The notes beneath the pieces were generated by a model. The model ran no database searches, was not told the origin of the DNA, and saw only the letters and a program-made list of their open reading frames with translations. A DNA stretch of 64,000 nt from Biomphalaria glabrata (taxonomy: Eukaryota > Mollusca > Gastropoda > Planorbidae): positions 44,957,384 to 45,021,383 of the forward strand of contig NC_074719.1 in assembly GCF_947242115.1 (NCBI RefSeq). The letters are read 5' to 3'. Position 1 is the first letter of the stretch. The number at the start of each line of letters is the position of its first letter. Positions 40,980 through 51,589 of the stretch are shown piece after piece. The translations under genes and the position numbers were made by a program.

Positions 40980-41895
40980 CCCATAAGTCTCTGGCGTAAC
41001 ATTTGCACCCTGAGTGTAGCATTTACGCCCTGTCTGTAACACTTACACCCTGTGTATAACACTTACACCCTGTGTATAACACTTACACCCTGTGTATAAC
41101 ACTTACACCCTGTGTGTAATACTTACGCCTTGTGTGTAACACTTACACCCTGTGTATAACACTTACACCCTGTGTGTAACACTTACACCCTGTGTATAAC
41201 ACTTACACCCTGTGTGTAATACTTACGCCTTGTGTGTAACACTTACACCCTGTGTATAACACTTACACCCTGTGTATAACACTTACACCCTGTGTGTAAT
41301 ACTTACGCCTTGTGTGTAACACTTACACCCTGTGTATAACACTTACACCCTGTGTATAACACTTACACCCTGTGTATAACACACCCTGTGTGTAACACTT
41401 ACGCCCTGTGTATAACACTTACACCCTGTGTGTAATACTTACGCCTTGTGTGTAACACTTACACCCTGTGTGTAATACTTACGCCTTGTGTGTAACATTT
41501 ACACCCTGTGTGTAATACTTACGCCTTGTGTGTAACACTTACACCCTGTGTATAACACTTACACCCTGTGTATAACACTTACACCCTGTGTGTAACACTT
41601 ACGCCCTGTGTATAACACTTACACCCTGTGTGTAATACTTACGCCTTGTGTGTAACACTTACACCCTGTGTATAACACTTACACCCTGTGAATAACACTT
41701 ACACCCTGTGTATAACACTTACACCCTGTGTGTAACACTTACGCCCTGTGTATAACACTTACACCCTGTGTGTAATACTTACGCCTTGTGTGTAACACTT
41801 ACACCCTGTGTGTAATACTTACGCCTTGTGTGTAACATTTACGCCCTGTGTGTAACACTTACGCCCTGTGTCCTAACATGTACACCCTGTGTCAA
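40980..41895. repeat. 20-bp minisatellite, about 45 copies
   Basis: The unit is ACTTACACCCTGTGTATAAC with GTGTGTAAC and ACGCCTTGTG variants, arranged as a partly regular three-unit pattern. The last unit runs into TACACCCTGTGTCAAGCGTT, which is the reverse complement of part of the 39-bp unit at 49905. Confidence 0.96.
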
Positions 41896-41899
41896 GCGT

Positions 41900-41958
41900 T
41901 TACAAATTTCCATACGGACAATAAAGATTATTTTTATTATTATTATTATTTTATCAAA
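41900..41958 (+). mobile_element. Retroposon 3' tail with (ATT)n
   Basis: ACAAATTTCCATACGGACAA, then TAAAGATTATT and ATT repeats. Reverse complement of the tail at 29161. Confidence 0.6.
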
Positions 41959-42329
41959 GTATTAGACGGAACTCTAGACTTGGATCTAACACGATCTAGA
42001 TCTAAAGGTTCCCTTTAAAGTAGTATATGAACTCTATATCATTCAGACGAGTCGATAAGTCCTTTCTAGTTCTAATAAAATCTAGACCACATTCTAAATC
42101 TAAATAATTTACTTGCACAGGCTTTACTAAGCATTGATAAGTGTAGCCTTTCAACAAATATACCTGGATTGTGTTTTGGCGATATACAAACACATTTGTT
42201 GAATCACCTTAAGGTGAACTTCAATGTCACGTGATCAGTAATCGGAAAATCGCAAAGGGAAAGTAGATTTGCATCTTTACCACAGACCTATATTATAATT
42301 ATATATTTCTATGGTTTATGACATGTCTA

Positions 42330-42690
42330 TGAGGCCAGTACAAGTGCTACGAAGACACTCTCAAGAGCTCCTTCAAGGAATGCGATATCGACATTCACGG
42401 CTGGGAAGCACTAGCTCTCGCTCGCTCCTCATGTCGTGAAGCTGTAAGCCTCGGAGTCTCGAGATTTGAAGCAAGAAGAGTGACCAGTGCGAAAGAGCGC
42501 CGAACCAACAAAAAGCTGAGAGAAGAAGCAGGCCTATCTGAAACCGACCTAACCCACCCATGCCACGTATGCGGCCGGATTTTTTAAAGCGAGGATTGGA
42601 CTTTACAGTCATCTTCGAGTCCATTGGAAATGAGAAATGTGCTCATCTTCAACCACGAAGGAGGAGCTATATGACATCGCTCTGATTTAT
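42330..42690 (+). mobile_element. LINE 3' fragment (pol C-terminus with zinc finger)
   Basis: From 42348 a frame reads YEDTLKSSFKECDIDIHGWE, then RRVTSAKERRTNKKLREEAG, and PCHVCGRIF, the start of the C-terminal finger. The remainder of the finger is shifted. Typical of mollusc LINE pol C-termini. Confidence 0.75.
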
Positions 42691-42749
42691 GATACATTCA
42701 GAAGAAAACAAAACTGTGCACCATTCCGAACGTCGCTTCTAGATCTGAA

Positions 42750-42776
42750 ACTTGAACGGAAGTTTGTTTTGTAAAT
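42750..42776 (+). promoter_or_regulatory. Conserved upstream element of the BTB array (copy 6)
   Basis: ACTTGAACGGAAGT, then TTGTTTTGTAAAT, preceded by CTAGATCTGAA as at 19090. The acceptor of copy 6 ends at 45050, so a 2.3-kb 5'UTR intron is plausible. Confidence 0.6.
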
Positions 42777-43019
42777 AAGAAACGCGTGACAAAATTCCAC
42801 CGAGGTTTTGGTCTCATCACGAAATGTCTTGGTTCGAACGACAGTGTACATTAGAACATTTGATAGTTTACACGAGGATACATGATTGGAAGAACACTTT
42901 GTTACTCTAGTCGAAAGAAACAACTTAAGTTTCATCTTTAATTACTAGACTGGATTAGAATCAAGGTAGGTTTAAAAACAAAATATTTCCGTTGAATGGA
43001 GACATGTTACACAAAATGT

Positions 43020-43160
43020 GTGGGTTGCCTGAATTTGAATCAGCCAGGAAAACCAACGACTAAGCAGATTTAAAGCCATTGATTTACATGCGTGACTAGA
43101 TTGACACATGAAATGCGTAGGACGTAATTATCTTCTTTTTTTTTGAAGTAACGTCTGTAG
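43020..43160 (-). repeat. Dispersed repeat copy
   Basis: GCCAGGAAAACCAACGACTA, ATTGATTTACATGCGTG, TGACACATGAAATGCGTAGG, then TTTGAAGTAACGTCTG: the reverse of the 59870 copy. Confidence 0.65.
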
Positions 43161-45035
43161 TAGATAGATATAGCCCTCAAGTGATTTCCAGGCAGTATAT
43201 TTTTACCCTGATGTTATGTATCCTGGGGTACTCCCAAAGCGTGACATTTTTTTTTCTAGATCTAGCCGTGTCTCTGATGGATTCAAATATGTTTTGAATC
43301 ATCAGATAGGCTTTACCGAACGGATGACTATAAGTGGGTTTCCATTAAGCTTATAGGTTTCCCTCGAGCTTATAGTTCATTATGACATTATTTGGCTAAT
43401 AGTGGCTGTATAGGCCTGAAGCCTGTGACCCCAGAGTGGCCAAAAGTGGTCGTGTGGTGACCTGAGGCCTGTGACTTTAGTTATTGTGTTTTTATAAACT
43501 GATGTTCCCGAATGAGACGATAGATTGTGCGTTTGGTTATAAGATATGATTAGTGCGGTTTGCCATACTACTTTGAATGTGTAACTTTTGTTTATTTTGT
43601 GTTGAAAAGGCCTGTGAGTTCATGGCCAGTTGTTTACACATTAATCTTATTCTTGGTGTAAATAAACTATTTGTATATATGTTTGGTTAATTTATTTTTC
43701 TGTTTTGCTTTTTAAAATATATTTTCTTTGCTTCGAAACACCTCACGGGCCAGCTATTCAATCCCCAAAACTGCTTCCCACAACAGAGTTAAGGCCCTTT
43801 GTTATTAAGTTTGCGTAGTCATGTGACACATTGCACTCACCCTTAATCTTGGGAATCCAAGACAAGCCATTATTTAGTAAGCATATGTTGTAGAATTTTT
43901 TTTTTAAAGTATTGAGGCCCGTTCTAAGGGTGTGGCCCCTAGGCAGCCACACAGTCTTGCACTGTCTTATACCCGGCACTACGCAAGATGTACGTTTATA
44001 CATTAGTTTCACTGCAGCATTTCATGTGAGGGCCCCATCTTCACTAAAGTCCGGTGGGAAATCGGCGCCGATTGCGCCATTATCCCTTTGATCGTTGGAT
44101 ATGCTTTTTAACCAACGAACAGGCTTGGAACGGGAGAATCAGAAAGTCGGATTGGATTCTGTGATGTAATTTCTAAAGAAACAAAAGAGATGTCGTGTAT
44201 TTGTGTGTGTGATCAACATCTTGAATTTTCTCTCTGAGCGATATCAGGTTTAAGTCCTCACCTATAGGGTGTTTTATTATGTTGAAATATTTTTTGGCTT
44301 TCTTCATAATATTTTCTCGACCAGGTTTTAAAGTGAGGTTTGTTTGATGTCAAAGTGAGGTTTGTTTGATGTCAAAGTGATGTTGCTTCATTTTCTAAAA
44401 GGACTTTTCATACTGTTTTCGAGAATGGCGTCTGGAACATCGTTTCAGAAAGCTCTTTCAAAGATGACACTTCAATGCGTCTACGACAATGCAATTCTAA
44501 AGTCTCCCGTCTTTCTTTACATCAGAACAGTCAATTTTTTTTTCGCAACGGAATGTGTACTTTGGTAATGGCATCTATTGCGTGAGTTAAATAGGTCCAC
44601 TCCGTGTTGGTGATAATCTTCCGACTATCAAGGCTTTACAAAAGCACCAGTTCTAATGGCTTGACCAGTGACGAATGCGAAACGGGGAAATGGGGGGGGG
44701 GTAGCGTTTTTTTAAAGCGTGCGGTGCGCGCGCTGGACTGTTGTTTGGTCATCTCGATGTTTTCGGGTTCATGCCTTGCCCGCTGCCAACCCCGTCGTCA
44801 TGCGGGAGGTTTGGACTAGAAACATACGAAACATATAAAACATTTTTTAAAGGTTTCATAAAACTAACAAGACCCTAATCAGTTAATCCACCGATAAGGC
44901 CCCTCCGTAGGTTAGAGTCGTCTATGTATTTGATTAAACCTTTTCCTGATCTTTCAGGCAGTCAAAATATTTCCCTGTATACAAATGGTGTATATAACAA
45001 TGAATAATAAGAAAAAAGTTGAGTTAAACTGTATA
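43160..45035. other. Predicted 5'UTR intron and intergenic DNA of copy 6, no gene recognised
   Basis: A G tract lies near 44692. Short open frames (43758-44012 minus; 44362-44568 plus) carry no recognised motif. A short direct repeat of GTGAGGTTTGTTTGATGTCA occurs near 44333-44375. Confidence 0.4.
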
Positions 45036-45062
45036 TGCTTCTTGTTTCAGATCTGCCCATAA

Positions 45063-46982
45063 ATGAACAGTTGTGAAGACATCCCTCATAAGAATATTTC
45101 CCTAGCTATTATTCAGTGCATTGGTAAGTTTAGGAACAGCAGCATCTATGAAGACTTTCAAGTCAATATTGAAGGGGAGACAATCCGTTGCCACCTATTT
45201 ATACTAGCCTCTTGTTCGGAGTTCTTCTCAAGTTTAATTAGGTCAAATATGAAAGAGAAACAGGAAATGAAAGTTGACTTACAGAACATTCCCATGAAGA
45301 TTTTTCAGCTGATTCTCAAAACTCTATACACCGGATGTGAGCTGTTGACTAAAGACAATGTCTTGGAAGTTTGGTCTGCAGTTCATCAGCTTCAAATTCA
45401 TTTCTTGGTTCAACATTGTGAGGACTTCATCTTGGAAAATATTTCTTTGGAAACTTTGGAAACTTATAAGAAACATGCAGAATTTCTTCAGTCCGAGAGA
45501 GTTTCGGAAGGAATTTTCAAATACATGCTTGAAAACTTTATGATTCTCAGAAGCACTGAGGCATTTTTACGATTACAGTTTGAGGACCTTCTAAGACTTA
45601 TAGAAAGTGACAGTCTGGTTGTTACATCTGAAGATTTAGTTTTACAATCTGTTTATGAATGGATCAACTTTGGAGAATCATTCTTCGTAACAGTCAAGAA
45701 CGAAGCGGATTCTACATTAAAGACATCTTCTAAAGACACATCTTTGACAGAGATTATTGTCCATTCTTCTAAATACGATGATTCTGGTAAAAACATAGAA
45801 GCTATTGATGTTTCATCAGAAATCGTCAGTGAACTTAAGGAAGCTACAGAAGAAAGTCAATCAAATGATGTCTCAAACAATTCGTTGACTCAAACTAAGT
45901 CCATCTCTTCTTTAAGCCAAGAAGACGGAGCCCCATCAGCACCAAGTCAATGTCAAGGCAACCCGAGAAGTGTTTATCTACTTCCGCTCTTGAAAGCCAC
46001 CAGATATTTCCTGCTCTCCAGACATTGTGTCCTAAATCTCTACAGGAATAAATTGACTCAAAGCAGTGCGCATGTCAAGGAGTTCTTCTTTGAGACATAC
46101 TTTGAGAGCTCTTGTCCCTTGAGCGGGTTTTGGTCTCCTGCCGCTCTTCACCGAGACTGCAGCAGCTTTGAGCACCTGGGCGTCGTCTGCATCGCCAAGA
46201 ACACGTTGGCCGCCTTTTCTTTTCAAAAAGACAAATGGCTGTGCTGCTCCAGCAATAAAAGTCTTACCAACTGTACACTTCTTGTACACAACAGTGTCCT
46301 GTACGCTTGCTTAAATTACAATACGGACAGTGAGCTGTTTGCCTTTCAGAACAGTAAATGGGTGAGCGTGTTGGCTATTGAAACTGTTACAAAATTAATT
46401 ATTTCTCACGACATCTTCATCTACATCATCAATTTACAACACTCTATTATAAGCTCTACAGAACAAGACTCTACTGTCATTCAGTTTAACCCACTTCTGC
46501 CATCATCACACTCTGAAATTAAACAAGCCATTGGGAATCCAGACTACGCCATCAGCTTTTACCCAAAAATTCTCTTATTTGAGAAAGTTCCTAGGAAAGA
46601 GTCGACTGCGACACTAGTCTCGGCCTGGGACACAGACAGTAATGCCTTATCAAATGTCATTGAGCTGGACTTCTCTGCTGAGGGCATGGTCAGTTTCCGT
46701 GATGAGAAATGTACTTATATTCTAGACGACAGCGGACGTCTCTACGCAATGAATCAGCTAGAAACAATTCAGTTCACGTTCCTTAACCGACTCTGGAGCT
46801 TAAGGTCCGAGCTGAAGGGAGCTGTGCTGTTTAAAGGCGTACTGTTTCTGTGTGGCATGTTTCCAGACGACAATGACTATCAGAAAAATGTTTTCCCCTC
46901 GTTAAAGCTTCTGACGGCCGAGTTTCAAGATTTCATCTCAAATTTCGTTCCGTGCACTTTTGTAAAAAGTCATCTTTTTTGA
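45063..46982 (+). CDS. BTB/BACK KLHL-like array gene, copy 6 (mosaic)
   Basis: 639 codons in one exon, starting MNSCEDIPHKNIS. A CTTGTTTCAG acceptor ends at 45050, 12 bases before the ATG. The N-terminal half is very close to the other copies: BTB about 22-122, then SLETLETYKKHAEFLQSERV, BACK part one to WINFGE, and an insert (204-300) with ATEESQSNDVSNNSLTQ and APSAPSQCQGNPR shared almost word for word with copy 5. After LLPLLKATRYFLLSRHCV the sequence departs sharply: SGFWSPAALHRDCSSFEHLG, KWLCCSSNKSLTNC, an extra stretch near SSTEQDSTVIQFN, and EKVPRKESTATLVSAWDTDS in place of the usual SDLKTKVRCWDTD. It is richer in G+C there. The best match for this half is the broken copy at 53690. A conversion or crossover junction near 46020 is inferred. 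Confidence 0.88.
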   Translation: MNSCEDIPHKNISLAIIQCIGKFRNSSIYEDFQVNIEGETIRCHLFILASCSEFFSSLIRSNMKEKQEMKVDLQNIPMKIFQLILKTLYTGCELLTKDNVLEVWSAVHQLQIHFLVQHCEDFILENISLETLETYKKHAEFLQSERVSEGIFKYMLENFMILRSTEAFLRLQFEDLLRLIESDSLVVTSEDLVLQSVYEWINFGESFFVTVKNEADSTLKTSSKDTSLTEIIVHSSKYDDSGKNIEAIDVSSEIVSELKEATEESQSNDVSNNSLTQTKSISSLSQEDGAPSAPSQCQGNPRSVYLLPLLKATRYFLLSRHCVLNLYRNKLTQSSAHVKEFFFETYFESSCPLSGFWSPAALHRDCSSFEHLGVVCIAKNTLAAFSFQKDKWLCCSSNKSLTNCTLLVHNSVLYACLNYNTDSELFAFQNSKWVSVLAIETVTKLIISHDIFIYIINLQHSIISSTEQDSTVIQFNPLLPSSHSEIKQAIGNPDYAISFYPKILLFEKVPRKESTATLVSAWDTDSNALSNVIELDFSAEGMVSFRDEKCTYILDDSGRLYAMNQLETIQFTFLNRLWSLRSELKGAVLFKGVLFLCGMFPDDNDYQKNVFPSLKLLTAEFQDFISNFVPCTFVKSHLF

Positions 46983-46992
46983 AATTATTGAT

Positions 46993-47575
46993 TAGTCTTG
47001 GTCCGCTCAAGACTTGAAGATGTGACAATAGGAGGTATCCATGCTCGTAGTCGCAACGTTCGACCTTTATCTTTAAAGATAATCTTTGCTCAGCTTCACC
47101 TATCCGTTGGGGCACCACACAAGATTTGTCGACCGTCTTTCTCCATTCCTCTCTTTCTTTTGTCTTGGATAGAACCTCTTTCAATGGCAGGTTCGTCCAT
47201 TCTTTTATGTTGTCTTCCCATCGCTTTCTCTGTTTGCCTCTTCTTTTTTTCCTGGTACGTTCCATGAAAGAAGGTCTTTGCAAGTGCCGAAGAAACTTGT
47301 ACTATGGTCATAGAGTTGAGGAGGGTTTTTTTTTTCAATAGTTAGCAGGTCATCATGGGGTTCAATCGCATGCTGTAACCTTGTCTCTAATCTCTTGGTT
47401 TCTGATGCGGTCTTCAAATGTGATACCTAGGATCTTTCTCAATCATCTCAACTCCATTGCTAGGATCCTCCTCTCTAGCTCTGCAGTCAGCGTCCAAGAC
47501 TTGCAAGCATATAACAATGTGGCCATGACCAGGGAGCGCATCAGTTTGATTTTCGAACACTAGCAAATAATAAGG
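46993..47575 (-). mobile_element. LINE 3' fragment (KRWEDNIKEW type)
   Basis: On the minus strand: RGKQRKRWEDNIKEWTNLPL, then EREEWRKTVDKSC and VPQR. The same pol C-terminal block is at 56410-56660 and 57790-58020 on the plus strand. The more upstream portion (to 47575) includes QLELREDPSNGVEMIEKDPR-like sequence in shifted frames. Confidence 0.75.
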
Positions 47576-47584
47576 TAGTTGTCA

Positions 47585-48650
47585 CAATGTTATCATAACG
47601 TTATAATTTTCTTATAATGTTATCATTATCTTATAATGCTATCTTCCTCTTATCATTCCATTGTATCATTGTGTTCTCATTGACCCAGTACTACAAGGTC
47701 ATATTATGTGTGGTGGAATCGAGGCTTAGGAACGGGATTTCCCCCATAGTCTGAATATTTGCTAGGCTGACGCTTTACATTCGCACTAAAGCTTTCGCCC
47801 CTTCCCAAGAGGCTATGCACCCAGACAAAAAGTACTTGCCGTTGAAAGAAAGTTTGATAGGAAAATGGGAACATTGTCTTCAATCATTGAATTCTATTAT
47901 ATTATATGATGTAGAAGGTGAACAAAGTCTAATACTCAGATCTTACACAGAACGTCATCGCCCTGTTACATTGACCATTATTCATTTAGAATGTACCAGT
48001 TTTATTTGTATTATAAACTAAATAAATTCTTTCATACTGTCACCTACCAGGCTGCAGTAGGTCGCAGCGGTCAAACATTTATAAATAACCATTGGAATGT
48101 ATAAATATTCATTAATTGAATATCATCAAGAATATAATTTTCTCATGTTTTTTCTCATAATATGACGCAATAAACAATGTTTTGAGTTTTGAATATAAAA
48201 AAACAGACATCATTTTCATCTGACAATATTTTTATAGATTTGCGTTTAAAAACATTATTCATACTAGTTCATGAAAATCTTACATCAGTGTTGTACACAT
48301 TTTTTTTAAGAGTCAAACATCGTGAAAGTTAGTAATCAAGTTTAGAAGAAATACATGTACACTCTATGCAAAGTCCACATCGCCATCAATTGTGTTTCGT
48401 AATAAAAAGCTAACCAAATCTAAGCTTCAAGTTTTTGTCATGATTTTTAAAAATTATTTACGCCACTGATATCCTAACTACGACCCGCGGGTTACATCCG
48501 GCACTTCTAAACATCTGCCCACAATCCACACAAAAGATCCAGAGACTCGGTTCCTTTAGAGTTTAGACATAGATTCCTTGTGCCTGGTGACACATGCGCA
48601 TGGAAATTATTTGGCCCCTTGGCTTAAAAATTGTTTCTTACCAATGATTT
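47585..48650. other. Intergenic stretch, no gene recognised
   Basis: A short TTATCATAATGTTATC-type tandem lies near 47585-47660. CTAAATAAATTC at 48019 is a possible poly(A) signal. A degraded GACCCGCGGGTTACATCCGG end-like fragment lies near 48482. Confidence 0.4.
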
Positions 48651-48656
48651 ATGCCT

Positions 48657-48920
48657 GTCAGACCTTACGATCTATAAGGGAAGATGATGTTTGGCTCATC
48701 TATTATTTTTGGCCGACGGTCAACGAGGATGCCATGTGGACAGCACAACGACAAACCGGCTTTCTTTTCACCAACTAATGTCAGGTACCCACCAGAGCTG
48801 GGTGGACTCAGAGGCGCCCTAAAAATCCCAAAATTAAAAAACCCAGTCTTCACCAGGTTTTGAACCCGGGACCCTTTGGTTCGGAAGCCAAGCGCTTTAC
48901 CACTCATCCACTGCGCCTCC
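48657..48920 (-). mobile_element. tRNA-derived SINE, reverse orientation
   Basis: The reverse complement of the family body (GGGTACCTGACATTAGTTGG, GGCGCCTCTGAGTCCACCCA) and head (GGAGGCGCAGTGGATGAGTG, GTAAAGCGCTTGGCTTCC). The B box is altered (GGTTCAAAACC). Confidence 0.88.
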
Positions 48921-49079
48921 TGGGGTAGCAAGACTTGCACCCATTTTATTCTCATTTCTTTAATTCTTTTTATTCTTTTTGTAAAATGTCAGTATCTTGT
49001 GTTGTTTTTATTGTTCTATATAGTATGCCATTAATGACATGTTCTCAAAAAGCTTCTGACAACCAGTCCAACTCCTGGC

Positions 49080-49370
49080 CTTCAGGTGTGGGTCAGATAT
49101 TGAGTCAGGCGTAGCTGTTTTCACTAACAGGAGAAGGGGCAAAGGCGAGTAACTGGCGCCTAAACCATTAAGCTTCGGGCATGAGGGGCTCGTTAGTCAT
49201 TGCTGGCTATCCACCTAGAAAAAGGAAAACTCCGAATTCAAAACTCTGCCGTCTCGCAGCTATACCCAATCATGGAAAATGTTTCGGGAGTTAACCCCGA
49301 GGGGAAAAAACAAGGACTCGGTGACCCTTAGGCAGTTTGCAGCGACCCAACTGGTCCCAAACTTCCCGAT
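49080..49370. repeat. Unassigned repeat-like sequence
   Basis: GGGGCAAAGGCGAGTAACTG, TCCGAATTCAAAACTCTGCC, GGGAGTTAACCCCGAGGGG. It shares a GAGTAACTGGC word with the 128-bp tandem at the window end. Possibly LINE 5' UTR; not identified. Confidence 0.35.
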
Positions 49371-49380
49371 CCTTTAGATT

Positions 49381-49587
49381 CAGCGGTTCTCAACCTTTTA
49401 TGCTCGGCGACCCCTTTTTACAATCCTCCACTCTGCCGCGCCCCCCCCCCCCCCCCCCCCGCAAATATACACAGCAATAGAAGAATAGACAAAAACAATC
49501 CATTTTTTTCGATGGTCTTTGGCGACCCCTGGCAAATAGTCAATCGACCCCCAAGGGGGTCGCGACCCACAGGTTGAGAAAACCTGC
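49381..49587. mobile_element. hAT-type MITE, copy B (reverse orientation)
   Basis: It starts CAGCGGTTCTCAACC and ends GGTTGAGAAAACCTGC. The flanks TTTAGATT (49373-49380) and TTTAGATA (49588-49595) match at 7 of 8 bases. The interior is the reverse of copy A, with a C homopolymer. Confidence 0.85.
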
Positions 49588-49904
49588 TTTAGATACATCA
49601 GATGCGTGGAGGGGGGGGGGGGAAATGATGTGTGGGCGACATCGTTCCGACCACAGCTAAGACCTTCATCTAATTTCCATGAGATGATCCATAGTCGCTT
49701 TGTGACCGAAGGAGGCCACCATTATCTTTTGCCGTCATCAGCAAATAATCTGACTTTTGATGTTTTAGGAATACATTCATTTTTTTGTTCCCAGCTTTTA
49801 GGTAAGGTATAAAGCTATCACGCGCGGGGCCCCCTCGGACCGCGAGGCCGTCGGCGGTCACCTACATCAACTACGCCTTACGCCAAGTCTGCACCAGGGA
49901 AATA

Positions 49905-50405
49905 AATGTTACACCGGGAAAGTAAATGTTACATAAGGCCGTAGACGCTTGACACAGGGCGTAAATGTTACATAAGGCCGTAAACGCTTGACACAGGGCG
50001 TAAATGTTACATAAGGCCGTAGACGCTTGACACAGGGTGTAAATGTTACATAAGACCGTAGACGCTTGACACAGGGTGTAAATGTTACATAAGGCCGTAG
50101 ACGCTTGACACAGGGTGTAAATGTTACATAAGACCGTAGACGCTTGACACAGGGCGTAAATGTTACATAAGGCCGTAGACGCTTGACACAGGGTGTAAAT
50201 GTTACATAAGGCCGTAGACGCTTGACACAGGGTGTAAATGTTACATAAGACCGTAGACGCTTGACACAGGGTGTAAATGTTACATAAGACCGTAAACGCT
50301 TGAAACAGGGTGTAAATGTTACATAAGGCCGTAGACGCTTGACACAGGGTGTAAATGTTACATAAGGCCGTAAACGCTTGACACAGGGTGTAAAGGTTAC
50401 ACAAG
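49905..50405. repeat. 39-bp minisatellite, about 13 copies
   Basis: GTAAATGTTACATAAGGCCG, then TAGACGCTTGACACAGGG(T/C). Because 39 is divisible by 3, two minus frames stay open for over 165 codons with a 13-residue period. The unit shares ACACAGGGTGTAA with the reverse of the 20-bp array at 40980. Confidence 0.96.
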
Positions 50406-50589
50406 GTAGCAATTTCTTACAATTTCTGCACTACACCAAAAAAAAACAACAACATTATAACTATAAGAAACCAAAATGTACCTTCACACCAGACTCACTC
50501 ATACCTTACATGTGACAAAGTCGGTCTGTCAATCGAATTCCTTCATCCCTTACTATCACTTGTCTCGGCGTTTCTTGTCTTAACATCAC

Positions 50590-51035
50590 TTGTTTTAATA
50601 TCACATGTCTCACTATCATTAGTCACAATGAGTGTTAGTTTCACTATTCTCACTATTATTAGTGTTGATTCCACTAGTCTCACTATCATTAGTGTTGATT
50701 CCACTAGTCTCACTATCATTAGTGTTGATTCCACTAGTCTCACTATCATTAGTGTTGATTCCACTAGTCTCACTATCATTAGTGTTGATTCCTCTAGTCT
50801 CACTATCATTAGTGTTGATTCCACTAGTCTCACTATCATTAGTGTTGATTCCACTAGTCTCACTATCATTAGTGTGATATCACTAGTCTCACTATCATTA
50901 GTGTTAATATCGCTAGCCTAGCCAATCGCTAGTCTCACTATCATTAGTGTGATATCACTAGTCTCACTATCATTAGTGTTAATATCGCTAGCCTAGCCAA
51001 TCGCTAGTCTCGCTATCACTAGTCTTACTATTAAC
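50590..51035. repeat. 30-bp minisatellite, about 9 units plus degraded flank
   Basis: CCACTAGTCTCACTATCATT, then AGTGTTGATT. The ACTAGT palindrome recurs in each unit. At 50870-51010 a longer composite (TGATATCACTAGTCTCACTA with TCGCTAGCCTAGCC) is repeated twice. Confidence 0.95.
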
Positions 51036-51199
51036 AGTCAGTCAAACTTTCGCTGGTATCAATCTCAATAGTTTCACTCTTACCTTTCGTCATTAGTATT
51101 CTAATTGAGTTAATTAATAATAAGTTAGAATCTCTAAGTACTCATTAAATATGATTAGTTTATACCAGTATCCCAACTGTCATGTCCCATTCGCAGTCA

Positions 51200-51357
51200 T
51201 GCACACACTCACACACATACACATACACACACACACGTACACACACACATACACACACATACACACACACATACACACACTTACACACACATACACACAC
51301 ATACACACACATACACACACTTACACACACACATACACACACTTACACACACACATA
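51200..51357. repeat. (CA)n / CACATA microsatellite
   Basis: ACACACATACACACAC and CACTTACACACA units, about 160 bases. Confidence 0.97.
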
Positions 51358-51589
51358 CGCAATGTGTTTGTGACGAAATACGTCCCTCTCAATACAGAAC
51401 TGACCAGTGCGGAACTACCCCCCCCCTTTTTACCACTAGTTAGCATTGTATAGCCCACTCTCAACACTAAACTGACCAGTGTAGAACACAAACATCCTAT
51501 TACACCAAGGTTAGATCCAACCACTAAATTATAGGCCATAAACATACATCCCAAGTTACACCCCAAACGCCGAAACAAAAGCACGCAAC

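Noticed and set aside
40980-41895. CRISPR-like regular repeats
   Set aside because: Units are directly head to tail without spacers, in an animal genome; this is a minisatellite.
13217-46982. Classical kelch-repeat propeller in the BTB gene C-termini
   Set aside because: No double-glycine/Tyr/Trp kelch signature was visible; strand-like periodicity remains, so only a degenerate propeller is suggested.
49871-50412. Two long overlapping minus-strand frames with a 13-residue repeat (CNIYTLCQASTAL type)
   Set aside because: They arise because the 39-bp minisatellite unit is divisible by three; there is no start context, domain or non-repeat coding sequence.
50543-50921. SVDSTSLTI / MIVRLVEST repeat proteins
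   Set aside because: Both strands are open through the 30-bp minisatellite, whose length is a multiple of three.
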